Source: Legionella erythra (GTDB taxonomy: Bacteria > Pseudomonadota > Gammaproteobacteria > Legionellales > Legionellaceae). From it: a DNA stretch of 64,000 bases. Positions 1 to 8,848 of this stretch are shown piece by piece (the stretch's first letter is position 1; every line of letters begins with the position of its first letter). The position numbers and the translations under genes are program-made. The notes below the pieces were generated by a model. The model did not search any database. It saw only the letters and a list, made by a program, of their open reading frames with translations, and was not told the origin of the DNA. The stretch covers positions 35,956 through 99,955 of the forward strand of contig NZ_LNYA01000030.1 in NCBI RefSeq assembly GCF_001467615.1, in the 5' to 3' direction.

Positions 1-1534
1 TATAACTGGGCGGGATATCCGAACCTAAAAGCTGACCGGGCTTTAAGTAGTCATAAATTTCACAAAACGATTTCACGGATTCCTCACTGACACGGCGCAT
101 CAGGAAATCGGGTTTTAAATCGCTGGGGTTGGACAGACCCATGGCGCCCACCATCTCCAGAAAACTCTTCATGGTATTGCGATGATAATTGACCACACGT
201 TGCTTTTTGACATCCACCACCAGACCGCGTTGCAGGCGTTCATTTTGAGTCGCAACCCCGGTAGGGCAGGTGTTGGCATTGCATTGTTTGGATTGAATGC
301 AGCCGATGGCCATCATCATGGCTCGTGCAGCATTGCACATGTCAGCTCCCATGGCAATTTTCGCCACCAGATCATAGCCGCTGTAGACCTTGCCGCTGCA
401 AATCACCCTGATTTTGTCACGTACATTGATGCCGACCAAGGCATTGTGCACAAACACCAACGCCGCCTCCAGAGGCTCGCCAACCCGGTTGGTGTATTCA
501 AGCGGAGCGGCTCCAGTACCGCCTTCGGCGCCGTCAACTGTGATAAAATCCGGCAGAATATGAGTCGCCAGCATAGCTTTGCAAATGCTTAAAAATTCTT
601 CTTTTCGACCCAGGCACAGCTTAAAGCCAACGGGTTTACCCCCCGATAAATCGCGTAATTTTTTCACAAATTCCAAAAGGCCAATCGGTGAATTAAACGC
701 AGTATGTGCAGGAGGAGACAGGACGTCTTCCTCCATTTTCACTTTCCTGACCCGTGCTATCTCCGGTGTTAATTTGGCCGCTGGAAGGATACCGCCATGC
801 GAGGGTTTCGCACCTTGGGACAATTTAATTTCAATCATTTTGACCTGTTCGCGGTTGGCCTCAATTTTAAACTCCTCTTCGCTGAAACGGCCCTGATCAT
901 CGCGGCAGCCAAAGTAAGCTGTCCCTAGCTGAAAAATAATATCGCCGCCTTGTAGATGATAGGGGCTTAAACCGCCTTCGCCGGTATTATGGGCAAAGCT
1001 GCCGAGCTGCGCTCCCTTATTTAGGGCCATGATGGCATTGGGCGATAACGAACCATAACTCATGGCTGAAATGTTTAAACGCGAGGCACTGTAGGGTTTT
1101 TTACAATCTGGTCCGCCGACAATGATGCGCGGTTCGACTTCGGAGACATGCTTGGGTGCCAGGGAATGCAATACCCAGGTATACCCAACTCGGGTAATTT
1201 CCCGTTCGGTGCCGAAAGGAACAGTGTCGCGCACATTTTTGGCGCGCTGATAAATAAGGGAGCGTGCTTCGCGGTTGAATGGCCTTTCCGCTTCATTATC
1301 AGCAATAAAATACTGCTGGATTTCCGGGCGGAAAAACTCAAGGAGGTAGCGTGAATGACCAAGCACCGGGAAATTGCGTAAAATGGTGTGTTCTTTTTGG
1401 GTGATGTCGTAAATCCAGAGAATGATGATGGGTGTTAATACCGCCAAAAACCAAATGGTATCATGCAGCATCACCAGAAACAGCAGGATGCCTAATAAAA
1501 CCACTCCAAAACCGATATACCATTGGCGTCGCAT
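1..1534 (-). CDS. FMN-binding glutamate synthase family protein (3' end cut by window edge)
   Basis: The minus-strand frame is open from an ATG at 1534 down to base 1, so about 511 codons are present and the C-terminus lies outside the window. The first ~45 residues are two hydrophobic stretches, so the protein is probably membrane anchored. The rest matches the glutamate-synthase large-subunit FMN/alpha-beta barrel: a VDGAEGGTGAAP loop, and near the end C-x5-C-x4-C followed by PTGVATQ, the arrangement that holds the 3Fe-4S cluster in GltB. There is no glutaminase domain. Family members of this stand-alone type are annotated as glutamate synthase-like FMN oxidoreductases, and their true substrate is generally unproven. 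A GAGAGAA sequence precedes the ATG. The gene is divergent from the next one. Confidence 0.85.
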   Translation of the reverse strand, partial: MRRQWYIGFGVVLLGILLFLVMLHDTIWFLAVLTPIIILWIYDITQKEHTILRNFPVLGHSRYLLEFFRPEIQQYFIADNEAERPFNREARSLIYQRAKNVRDTVPFGTEREITRVGYTWVLHSLAPKHVSEVEPRIIVGGPDCKKPYSASRLNISAMSYGSLSPNAIMALNKGAQLGSFAHNTGEGGLSPYHLQGGDIIFQLGTAYFGCRDDQGRFSEEEFKIEANREQVKMIEIKLSQGAKPSHGGILPAAKLTPEIARVRKVKMEEDVLSPPAHTAFNSPIGLLEFVKKLRDLSGGKPVGFKLCLGRKEEFLSICKAMLATHILPDFITVDGAEGGTGAAPLEYTNRVGEPLEAALVFVHNALVGINVRDKIRVICSGKVYSGYDLVAKIAMGADMCNAARAMMMAIGCIQSKQCNANTCPTGVATQNERLQRGLVVDVKKQRVVNYHRNTMKSFLEMVGAMGLSNPSDLKPDFLMRRVSEESVKSFCEIYDYLKPGQLLGSDIPPSY

Positions 1535-1651
1535 CGTGTTCTCTCTCCTTGAAATCATGCTCTTGATTATAGGTATATTCCTGCTCATTAAACAACGTGA
1601 ATTTGACAAACGCGCCTGACTTTTTAAAATGAAAGGATCTTTTTTTAAAGG

Positions 1652-2299
1652 ATGCTTCATTTGCCGCACTCAGCCCCACCCTCGCGTGTAAAGATTGATG
1701 CCGAAGGGCATTACACCCTGTTTCCTGGTGTGACAGTCATTTGTCCCATCAGGGATGAAGACAAGCCTTTTTGGTCGCTGATTTATCAAATACTCGCCGA
1801 GGAAAAATGGCTATTACGCTATTTTTCGCCCCTGCCATTGGACAGTTACCACATGACGGCCATCAACCTGTTTACCGAAGCTTTGGAGGGAGGAAACGAT
1901 TGGGGTGGGTTTCTGTCTCAACACCGTTCTTGTTTACACCGTTTAAAAACCAGTCTTGACCGGCTGCACCTGTTGCCTGTGCTGACCATTGAGAAGATTG
2001 TGGTCAGCGATGTCATTCAGCTTTATGGTCATCTGCCGGCACAAACGCGTGAGGATATTGTAACGCTGGCGCGTCAATATGATCTTGAACACAAAATACC
2101 GCGGGTTTTTCATATGACCCTGGCGTACCGCTATCAAAAGCCAGCCGATGAGTGCCTGCAAACCATCACCCATGAGGTCAGCGGCAGGCTTGAAAGCCTA
2201 TTGCAACGCCACAGCTACACGTGGCCTCTTAAGCCCGCCGCTTTGTATTCCTTCAACGACATGACGGCGTTTACACCATGGGATGCGCCAGGGCCTTAA
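1652..2299 (+). CDS. 2H phosphoesterase superfamily protein (DUF1868/2'-5' RNA ligase-like)
   Basis: This 215-residue protein carries two H-x-T motifs, HMT at 67-69 and HMTL at 154-157, separated by ~85 residues. That is the hallmark of the 2H phosphoesterase fold, which acts on 2',3'-cyclic phosphates or 2'-5' linkages. The sequence around them (start DAEGHYTLFPGVTV, then SYHMTAIN) resembles the DUF1868 subgroup. The ribosome site is poor: AAAGG directly abuts the ATG and a further AAAGGA lies ~13 bases upstream, so the start could be wrong by a few codons. The stop codon touches the stop of the convergent deacetylase gene. The substrate cannot be read from the sequence. Confidence 0.7.
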   Translation: MLHLPHSAPPSRVKIDAEGHYTLFPGVTVICPIRDEDKPFWSLIYQILAEEKWLLRYFSPLPLDSYHMTAINLFTEALEGGNDWGGFLSQHRSCLHRLKTSLDRLHLLPVLTIEKIVVSDVIQLYGHLPAQTREDIVTLARQYDLEHKIPRVFHMTLAYRYQKPADECLQTITHEVSGRLESLLQRHSYTWPLKPAALYSFNDMTAFTPWDAPGP

Positions 2300-3223
2300 T
2301 CAATGACGGCTGCCATCATACAGGCCGCACAGGTAACTGTGGGTGGAGTCGGCCAGGGCCTCGAGATGGTAGCCGCCCTCGAGTACGGAAATAATATGAT
2401 CCTCACAATAGTTCGCGGCAAGGTTGGCGAGCGTATGCCCAAGCCAATAAAAATCGTCTTCATCCAGATTTAAACCGCCGATGGGGTCGCGCTTGTGGGC
2501 GTCAAAGCCTGCGGAAACAAAGACAATATCCGGTTTGAAAGCCTGTAGGGGCCCGAGAATAGCTTCTTCGAAGCGTAGCCGGTATTCCTCGCCCGAGGTC
2601 CCTGCCGCAAGGGGCAGGTGGATAAGGTTCGGGTGATTATAGACCAAGGGCGTAAAAGGATAAAAAGGGTGTTGAAAAGAAGAGCAGAAAAGGACCTCAT
2701 TCTTGTCTTTTAAAATGTGCTGGGTGCCATTGCCGTGGTGGACGTCAAAATCCACGATGGCTGCTCGTTTTACGCCGTAATGCTTGATGGCGTAAATGAC
2801 CCCGCTGGCAATGGTATTAAAAAAACAAAACCCCATGGCCTGATTGTATTCCGCATGATGCCCAGGCGGCCTGACCAGGCAAAATACGTGCGTTGCCTGC
2901 TGCTGATATATTTTATCCACGGCTTGAATAGCGCTGCCGGCGGCATGCAAGGCAGCGTTTAGAGAAAAGGGATTCATCAGGGCATCAGGACCGACGGCTT
3001 TATACCCCTGTCTGGGCGAGGCGGCCAAAACGTGATCAACATGCGCTTTGGCATGGGCGGCGTAAAGCCATTGGCTGTCAATGGGTCTTGCGCTATGCCA
3101 TTGCAGGGGCAGAGCAGAGGTTTGTAATACCTCCATGATGGCTTCAATCCTCGCCGGTGACTCGGGGTGAAATTGGCCCATGTCATGCAGCTGGCAAGTT
3201 TCATGGGTAATGATATCAATCAT
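2300..3223 (-). CDS. Histone deacetylase family protein (class II/HdaH-like)
   Basis: The 307-residue protein is a full-length arginase-fold deacetylase. It shows the active-site pair HH at 122-123 inside RPPGHHAE, the metal ligands in VDFDVHHGNGT (D158, D160, H162) and a third ligand D241 in SAGFDAH. A catalytic tyrosine is usually at the end, and GGYHLEA fits. Family members remove acetyl or longer acyl groups from lysines, polyamines or small molecules. In bacteria the substrate is often unknown, while in an intracellular pathogen a host target is possible but only inferred. It has no signal peptide. It ends against the 2H phosphoesterase gene and starts downstream of a GC-rich hairpin. 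Confidence 0.88.
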   Translation of the reverse strand: MIDIITHETCQLHDMGQFHPESPARIEAIMEVLQTSALPLQWHSARPIDSQWLYAAHAKAHVDHVLAASPRQGYKAVGPDALMNPFSLNAALHAAGSAIQAVDKIYQQQATHVFCLVRPPGHHAEYNQAMGFCFFNTIASGVIYAIKHYGVKRAAIVDFDVHHGNGTQHILKDKNEVLFCSSFQHPFYPFTPLVYNHPNLIHLPLAAGTSGEEYRLRFEEAILGPLQAFKPDIVFVSAGFDAHKRDPIGGLNLDEDDFYWLGHTLANLAANYCEDHIISVLEGGYHLEALADSTHSYLCGLYDGSRH

Positions 3224-3277
3224 GGCAGATGAAGGATTAAGTTCTATTTTAAAATTATAGCATTAACTGGATTAAAG

Positions 3278-3303
3278 CCGCCGCAGAAAGGCGGCGGTTT
3301 ATT
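3278..3303. terminator. GC-rich hairpin, probable terminator
   Basis: A perfect 7-bp inverted repeat, CCGCCGC at 3278-3284 and GCGGCGG at 3291-3297, encloses a 6-base loop. It is flanked by TTAAAG on one side and TTTATTATTT on the other. On the minus strand it sits between the small frameshifted gene and the deacetylase gene, where a terminator would separate the two. The T tract is better on the plus strand. Confidence 0.55.
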
Positions 3304-3404
3304 ATTTACAGCGGCTTGAGCTTGATGAGGGTCGCCATTGAATTCCACGCATAAAGCGCGAAAAGCAGGGCATTGAATGGTTACGCGCGTTGACCTGCGC
3401 TTCG

Positions 3405-3829
3405 TTACATTTTATGAGACTGGTTATTCTCGGGTTCTTTTGAAAACTCTTCGTCTTTGGGTGCACCTGTGGAGGCGAATTTATTAGCCACTGTGCTTAA
3501 AAAACTTATATTCGTTCCCTGTAACAAGCTCAGGAGTGATGCCATTTTCATCAATTGTTCCAGTTTTTCTTCCAGCTTCTCTTGTATCTTTGCCTGCACC
3601 TGGTCTTCGCTTAAGATCGTATCGTTATCATAAACCAGCCAGTTATGTGCATGATCCCCACAAGGCCGAGTGATATGCAGGTGATTGTCGTGATGACGGA
3701 TGTTTTGGGCATCTTTCGGGATTGTCGTTTTGCCAAATAAACCGCCGGCATAAAATGTCACCTGGGGAGTGGCTGGGGATACTTCACTCTTTTTAGTCGT
3801 TTGTGGGCTGGATGGGGGGTATTAGGCAT
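3405..3829 (-). CDS. Small hypothetical protein, apparently frameshifted in a poly-C tract
   Basis: An ATG at 3829 has a strong AAGGAG ribosome site 6 bases upstream, but its frame closes at a TGA after about 24 codons. The frame that continues (118 residues from a weak GTG at 3761) has no ribosome site. One extra C in the run of six C (3814-3819) would join both frames into a ~141-residue protein beginning MPNTPPSSPQ. The body contains a helical, charged stretch (QAKIQEKLEEKLEQLMKM) likely to be a coiled coil, and two hydrophilic ends. No known family is recognised. It could be a sequencing error, a phase-variable tract or a recent pseudogene. Confidence 0.55.
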
Positions 3830-3999
3830 AACGTGCTCCTTGAGTTAAAAATCAATAAAGTCATTTTATGGCGTTGATTTTACAGATAATTACAAGAAAA
3901 GGTAGTTTTTTGGGGCAATGATTTTATTTCTCCAGGTGAAGGCGTCAGGACGTCCTGTTTGAATGGCCTCTTTTCACAAGCTATCGAAATAAATAAGAC

Positions 4000-4177
4000 G
4001 GCGGTACATAGACAGCGCGGGCAAGACACGGGTTTGGCCAGCCTTTCTCTATGAGTTCAGCCCTTTCTCTGTACCCCGCTTTTCTCTGTAACTCCGCTTT
4101 TCTCTGTCATTCCCGCTTTTATGTGTTATTCCACCTTTTCTCTGTCATCCCCCGCGCAGGCGGGGGACCCATCCTTT
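4000..4177. repeat. Rearranged copy of the dispersed repeat found at 21665-22362
   Basis: This gene-free stretch downstream of iolE (the 3830-4181 gap) holds two pieces of the 133-bp unit in swapped order. At 4000-4042 lies GGCGGTACATAG...CGGGCAAGACACGGGTTTGGCCAGC, the right half without its inner hairpin. At 4135-4177 lies CTTTTCTCTGTCATCCCCCGC and its partner CAGGCGGGGGACCCATCCTTT, the left half with its hairpin. Between them are several degenerate CTTTTCTCTGT repeats. The element abuts the iolE stop codon, so its GC-rich hairpin may serve as the operon terminator. Confidence 0.75.
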
Positions 4178-4181
4178 CCCT

Positions 4182-5063
4182 CTACATGACCTCCGCCAGA
4201 TGGGCATACGCTTTGCGTGCATACTCTAAGGGTGGCGCTTTGGCAGGATCCTGTTCTGCTTCGACAATCAGCCAGCCCTGGTAATCCAATTGCCGTAATT
4301 CGCACAGCACTGTGGCGAAATCGAGTTTGCCATCCCCGGGTACAGTGAATACACCTTGGCGAACAGCGTCCATAAAGCTCAGTTTTTGGTGCTGTACCTG
4401 ATAAAAAATGTCTTCACGGATGTCTTTTAAGTGCACATAACGAATGCGACGGCCGTATTTTTTTATCAACTGCACGGGATCAATGCCCGCAAAAGCCGCA
4501 TGACCGGTATCCAGCAGCAGAGAGACAAGCTGTGGGCTGGTGTGTTGCATCAGGTAATCAATTTCCTGCTCAGTGAATACGCCGGTGCCGGCATGATAAT
4601 GGTAGACGACCTGCATATTGAAATCGTGGGCCATGCGGCCTAAGGTATGGAGTCCCTGAATTAAGTGTTGCCATTGTGTGCTGGTGAATTCGGGTTTAGT
4701 GTTGCCTAAAATAGCTTGCGGCGTATTCTGAATGGCGCCGCCACATTCACAAACATTAACGAATTGAGCGCCTAAAGCACGCATGAAACTTAAGTGATTG
4801 AGAAAGCGTGACAGCGTGGCGTCATATTGCTCGGTTTCCGTGAAAAAGGTACTGAACCAGGCGCTTGCCATTTCAAGACCATGTGCAGCCAGGGATTGTT
4901 TAAGTTCGGTTAGATTGCGGGGATATTTATTGCCCATTTCCGTGCCCACAAAGCCTGCCTCGGCCATTTCACGGATGCATTGCTCAAATGTGATGTCGTT
5001 GCCTAAAGAGGGATCATCATCATTGCACCAGTTGATGGGGGCGATACCCAGTTTGATGGTCAT
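4182..5063 (-). CDS. iolE: Inosose dehydratase IolE
   Basis: The 293-residue protein belongs to the xylose-isomerase-like TIM barrel family. It shows the IolE beginning KLGIAPINWCNDDDPSLG and the metal-site stretches (VVYHYHAGTG, LLDTGHAAFAG, YVHLKDI, VEAEQDP) typical of the 2-keto-myo-inositol dehydratase. It removes water from 2-keto-myo-inositol to give the trione that IolD opens. AAAGGAG lies 8 bases before the ATG. It is the last gene of the iolT-iolG-iolCB-iolD-iolE operon, 12 bases after iolD. The order matches the L. pneumophila inositol cluster. Confidence 0.93.
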   Translation of the reverse strand: MTIKLGIAPINWCNDDDPSLGNDITFEQCIREMAEAGFVGTEMGNKYPRNLTELKQSLAAHGLEMASAWFSTFFTETEQYDATLSRFLNHLSFMRALGAQFVNVCECGGAIQNTPQAILGNTKPEFTSTQWQHLIQGLHTLGRMAHDFNMQVVYHYHAGTGVFTEQEIDYLMQHTSPQLVSLLLDTGHAAFAGIDPVQLIKKYGRRIRYVHLKDIREDIFYQVQHQKLSFMDAVRQGVFTVPGDGKLDFATVLCELRQLDYQGWLIVEAEQDPAKAPPLEYARKAYAHLAEVM

Positions 5064-5075
5064 CGTATTGCTCCT

Positions 5076-6941
5076 TTAATAATCTTTAATTGTTTCAAGA
5101 CGACGGGTCGCGTGTTCATAGGCCTGTTTCACCTGCGGTGATTTGGATTGAGCTGCAATCCCTACCCGCCACCAGGTGTGGTAACCCTGACTCATGGTTT
5201 TGGGTAGAACCGGTAAAACAATGACGCAACTCTGTGTTTCCCTTTTAGCCGCCTGTAAGGCTTCATCCAGTTTTGCATGGTCTTCTGCATAAAAACTTGT
5301 TGCTCCAAGCGCTGCGGCATACTGACAAAAATCAATGGCCAGGTATGCTCCCCGTAACTGACCGGATTGGGCATCACGGTAGCGGAATTCATTGCCAAAT
5401 CCCTGGCTGCCATGGGCTTCCTGCAGGTTGCGGATGCATTGATAACCGTGGTTATCAAAAAGAATGATGGTGATTTTTTTATGCTCCTGAATACACGTGA
5501 CTAATTCAGAATGCATCATCAGGTAACTGCCATCCCCTACCAGCACATAAACCTCACCCGTATCCCCCTTGGCGAGGCGCACGCCCAGTCCCCCGGCGAC
5601 TTCATAACCCATGCAGGAGTAGGCGTATTCGAGGTGGTAGTCTTTAGGCTGTTTGCATTGCCATAAGCGATGCAAATCCCCGGGGAGACTGCCGGCGGCA
5701 CTGACAATGACATCCTCGGCGGTGACAAATTGATTGAGTTGGGCAAGGACGGCCGTTTGCTCAAGACCCTTGGCGCGGGTGGGCTGGCTCAGTCGTTTCA
5801 ACTCTTGTTCCCAGCCGAGACGGTATTCTCTAATCTGTTGTTGATAGGGCAGGTCGGTCTGGTAATCATTCAAGGCCTGCGATAATTGTTCAAGTCCAGT
5901 GCGCACATCAGCTTTTAGGCTTAAGCTATCCATTTTCACGCTGTCAAAACGGCTGATGTTGAGATTGATGAACTGGCAATCGGCGTGATTGAATCCCGAT
6001 TTGGAGGCTGTTGTAAAATCAGAAAGCCGCGAGCCGGCTACCAGAATAAGGTCTGCTTCGGCAGCGAGGCGGTTAGCCGCTGCTGAGCCCGTGACACCGA
6101 TTCCGCCGACATAAAAAGGATGCTGGGCCAACAGGGCGCTTTTCCCCGCCTGTGTTTCAGCCACCGCAATCCCATGTCGGGCGGCGAAGTCAGCCAGGGT
6201 CGCTGCAGCCAGCGAATAATGCACGCCGCCTCCGGCGATGATGAGGGGGCGTTTTGCCCGCTTGAGTAAACCCACGGCCCGCTGCAGGGTATCCTGTGGC
6301 AGCGCGGGTCTGTCAATAAACCACAGGCGTTTACTGAAAAACGATTCCGGGTAATCGTAGCATTCGGATTGCACATCCTGCGGCAGGCAGAGGGTCACAG
6401 CACCTGTGTCTGCCGGATCGGTGAGCACGCGAAACGCGTTGAGGCAGGCGGTCATGAGCTGTTCCGGACGGGAAATCCTGTCCCAATACCGGCTGACTGG
6501 TTTAAAACAATCATTGACAGACAAGGTGTAATCATGCGGCACTTCAAGCTGCTGCAACACCGGATCGGGCTGGCGGCAACTGAACACGTCCCCGGGTAAA
6601 AGCAGCAAGGGAATGCGGTTGGTGGTGGCTGTTGCGGCGGCGGTGACCATATTGGTCGCACCGGGGCCAATAGATGATGTGCAGGCAAAAATTCTGAGGC
6701 GATTATGCTGCTTGGCAAAGGCAATGGCAGTATGGGCCATGCCCTGCTCATTGTGGCCCTGGTAATAGGTTAGTCCCTCGGCGTCATATTCCAGGGCTTC
6801 ACCAAGGCCTGTGACGTTGCCATGCCCGAAAATGCCGAAGACGCCCTCGACGAAACGTTGCTCCACGCCATCCATGACCACGTATTGATTGGCTAAAAAG
6901 CGCAAAAGCGCCTGAGCCATGGTTAAACGAATTTTGTTCAT
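5076..6941 (-). CDS. iolD: 3D-(3,5/4)-trihydroxycyclohexane-1,2-dione hydrolase IolD
   Basis: The protein is 621 residues from an ATG at 6941; a longer reading to 7013 is open but would run into iolCB and lacks a ribosome site, whereas AAGGA precedes 6941. It is a thiamine-diphosphate enzyme: the N-terminal GHNEQGMAHTA carries the cofactor glutamate, and the C-terminal GDGSY...DNHGYQ block is the TPP/metal motif. IolD opens the inositol ring to 5-deoxyglucuronate. Its product is the substrate of the IolB half of the neighbouring fusion. It sits 16 bases after iolCB and 12 before iolE. Confidence 0.94.
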   Translation of the reverse strand: MNKIRLTMAQALLRFLANQYVVMDGVEQRFVEGVFGIFGHGNVTGLGEALEYDAEGLTYYQGHNEQGMAHTAIAFAKQHNRLRIFACTSSIGPGATNMVTAAATATTNRIPLLLLPGDVFSCRQPDPVLQQLEVPHDYTLSVNDCFKPVSRYWDRISRPEQLMTACLNAFRVLTDPADTGAVTLCLPQDVQSECYDYPESFFSKRLWFIDRPALPQDTLQRAVGLLKRAKRPLIIAGGGVHYSLAAATLADFAARHGIAVAETQAGKSALLAQHPFYVGGIGVTGSAAANRLAAEADLILVAGSRLSDFTTASKSGFNHADCQFINLNISRFDSVKMDSLSLKADVRTGLEQLSQALNDYQTDLPYQQQIREYRLGWEQELKRLSQPTRAKGLEQTAVLAQLNQFVTAEDVIVSAAGSLPGDLHRLWQCKQPKDYHLEYAYSCMGYEVAGGLGVRLAKGDTGEVYVLVGDGSYLMMHSELVTCIQEHKKITIILFDNHGYQCIRNLQEAHGSQGFGNEFRYRDAQSGQLRGAYLAIDFCQYAAALGATSFYAEDHAKLDEALQAAKRETQSCVIVLPVLPKTMSQGYHTWWRVGIAAQSKSPQVKQAYEHATRRLETIKDY

Positions 6942-6957
6942 GCTGTTCCTTAACTTC

Positions 6958-8841
6958 TTATCCTTGCCATGTACGCCATTGCGACTTCGGATCACGTGTC
7001 CAGGCGTGTTCATCCTGGAAGGTGGGGGTTAAATAGGGATTATCCGGTTGATGGCGAATAAACCACAGTGTGTACATGGTGTAACCCGGTGCGGTGCAAT
7101 GGGCATGCGTTTGTCCCTTAGCAATTTGGAAGGTGTCATTGTGCTCAATGCGCAATACGTCCCGGCCATTTTCACCAAAGGCAAAGCCCTGCGGTTCAGA
7201 AAAGCGGTAATGATAAATTTCCGGTTGCGGGTGGGCATGCGGTGGGTAGCTGGACCAGCGACCCTGAAAGGTGATGATTTCACCGACAACGAGATTCGAT
7301 TCGGGACGATTCCGTTTATCGAAGGCTGTTCGGACAATACGATAAGAGGTATCGTCGAGCAAATCCTTGCCGCGATGGTCGCATTCAAGCAGATTGCTCT
7401 CATCAAAAAAGAGAGGCGTAAATGCTTGATTGTTTTCTGTTTCAATCAGCATGATCTCACAATCACTTAAGGCTTCAACATAAGCCGGTGTACTGGCAGG
7501 GCAGTGAAGGATGCGGGGCAGCTGTGAAAAATAATCCGTTCGTTCGGCTTCTTTTTTCAATGATTGATAGTGAAAAATAACCCGGCCAGTCATTAGCAGC
7601 GCTGCAAATTCATAATGGGTATCGAAGTGAAATGTTTGACCGCTTTTTAAACGCAGGGAACTGAAGTTCATGCCAATAGGCAACGTGGTTTTTTGCATGT
7701 CGACAATGCGGTTTAAACCGTCTTTGAACCCCTGGGGTTGTTTAAGCAGTGTTTCCGACTGCGACGGGGGGAGTAATTGTTGATGAAGCCTGGACAATTC
7801 GTCACTGGACCAGATGGCCGGGTCCCGGCCGTAATGGCTGATAAAATAATTTAATTCAGGCCAGAAGGGGATGGCGGGTGCGCAGCCATGGCGGGTTACC
7901 ACCAATGCGCCGCAGGCATTGGCATAGGTTGTTGCCGTGTCGAAGGATTCGCCTTTCAGCAAACCGCAAAGCAAACCAGCCATGAAACCATCGCCAGCGC
8001 CAAGCACATTGAGTACCGGTACCGGGAATGGTTTGGCGGATAAAGGGGAGTTGTCATGAGCGAAGTAAACCGCACAGCCTTTTTCGCCCTGTTTCATGAC
8101 GATGGGCGCAGCTGTAAAGTCTCGAATCGTTTGCAAAGCCTTGTGAGTATCCTCGCTGCCGCCCGCGATGCAGATTTCTTCCTCTGTGCCGACGACCAAG
8201 GCACACTGAGGCAAAATCTGTTGATAGGTCTTAGTGACGCGGCGGCTGGTTAAATAGCGCAGTTCGCCATTGCCCCGATCGGTTAATCCCCATAAGACTG
8301 GGCGGTAATCCAGATCCAGAATGACGGCGGTGCGGGTTTTTTTAGCCACGTTCACCGCATGGCGGCTGGTGGCAAACATAGCGGACGTCGACAAACCCGT
8401 GCCGGTGATGAGCAAGGCTTTGGCTTCAGCCATCCTGTCTTCCTGGACATGCTCCGGTTTTAGTTGTATGTCGGCACAGTCGTTGCGGTAAAACATCAGG
8501 GGAAAATCATGCGGCGGTTTAATCCCCAATAATACCAGGCCCGTTAAATGCTGGCTCGATTCCTGGAGCAGGCTGATGTCCACCCCTTCCTGCATCAATG
8601 TTTGTTTGAGGAAGGTACCCATGTCATCCTTGCCGACGCAGGAAAACATCATGGCCTTTAACCCAAGCCGTGCCGCACCCACGGCAATATTGCCGGCACA
8701 GCCGCCTAAATATTTTCTAAAAGTCTGCGCATCCACCAGGCTGCAACCTACCTGTTCGGCATAGAGGTCTACGGCGACACGCCCCATGACAATGACATCA
8801 ACAGGGCGATCGTTATCAACGGCAAACTCGGTCTGCGTCAT
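6958..8841 (-). CDS. iolCB: IolC-IolB fusion: 5-dehydro-2-deoxygluconokinase / 5-deoxy-glucuronate isomerase
   Basis: A single 627-residue frame joins two enzymes that are separate in Bacillus. Residues ~1-330 are a PfkB-type sugar kinase (RKYLGGCAGNIAVGAARLG near the start, and the catalytic LGAGDGFMAGLLCG near 300). Residues ~365-620 are the cupin-like isomerase IolB, with SSYPPHAHPQPEIYHYRF and GQTHAHCTAPGY. The fusion carries out the steps that follow IolD: isomerisation, then phosphorylation. The ATG at 8841 has GAGGTGG upstream; earlier in-frame codons overlap iolG. The order of catalytic steps is B then C, but the fusion order is C then B. The same fusion is known in L. pneumophila. 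Confidence 0.93.
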   Translation of the reverse strand: MTQTEFAVDNDRPVDVIVMGRVAVDLYAEQVGCSLVDAQTFRKYLGGCAGNIAVGAARLGLKAMMFSCVGKDDMGTFLKQTLMQEGVDISLLQESSQHLTGLVLLGIKPPHDFPLMFYRNDCADIQLKPEHVQEDRMAEAKALLITGTGLSTSAMFATSRHAVNVAKKTRTAVILDLDYRPVLWGLTDRGNGELRYLTSRRVTKTYQQILPQCALVVGTEEEICIAGGSEDTHKALQTIRDFTAAPIVMKQGEKGCAVYFAHDNSPLSAKPFPVPVLNVLGAGDGFMAGLLCGLLKGESFDTATTYANACGALVVTRHGCAPAIPFWPELNYFISHYGRDPAIWSSDELSRLHQQLLPPSQSETLLKQPQGFKDGLNRIVDMQKTTLPIGMNFSSLRLKSGQTFHFDTHYEFAALLMTGRVIFHYQSLKKEAERTDYFSQLPRILHCPASTPAYVEALSDCEIMLIETENNQAFTPLFFDESNLLECDHRGKDLLDDTSYRIVRTAFDKRNRPESNLVVGEIITFQGRWSSYPPHAHPQPEIYHYRFSEPQGFAFGENGRDVLRIEHNDTFQIAKGQTHAHCTAPGYTMYTLWFIRHQPDNPYLTPTFQDEHAWTRDPKSQWRTWQG

Positions 8842-8848
8842 AACCACC

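Noticed and set aside
182..896. Plus-strand ORFs inside the first gene
   Set aside because: They are in antisense frames of the glutamate synthase-like gene, whose conserved motifs lie on the minus strand.
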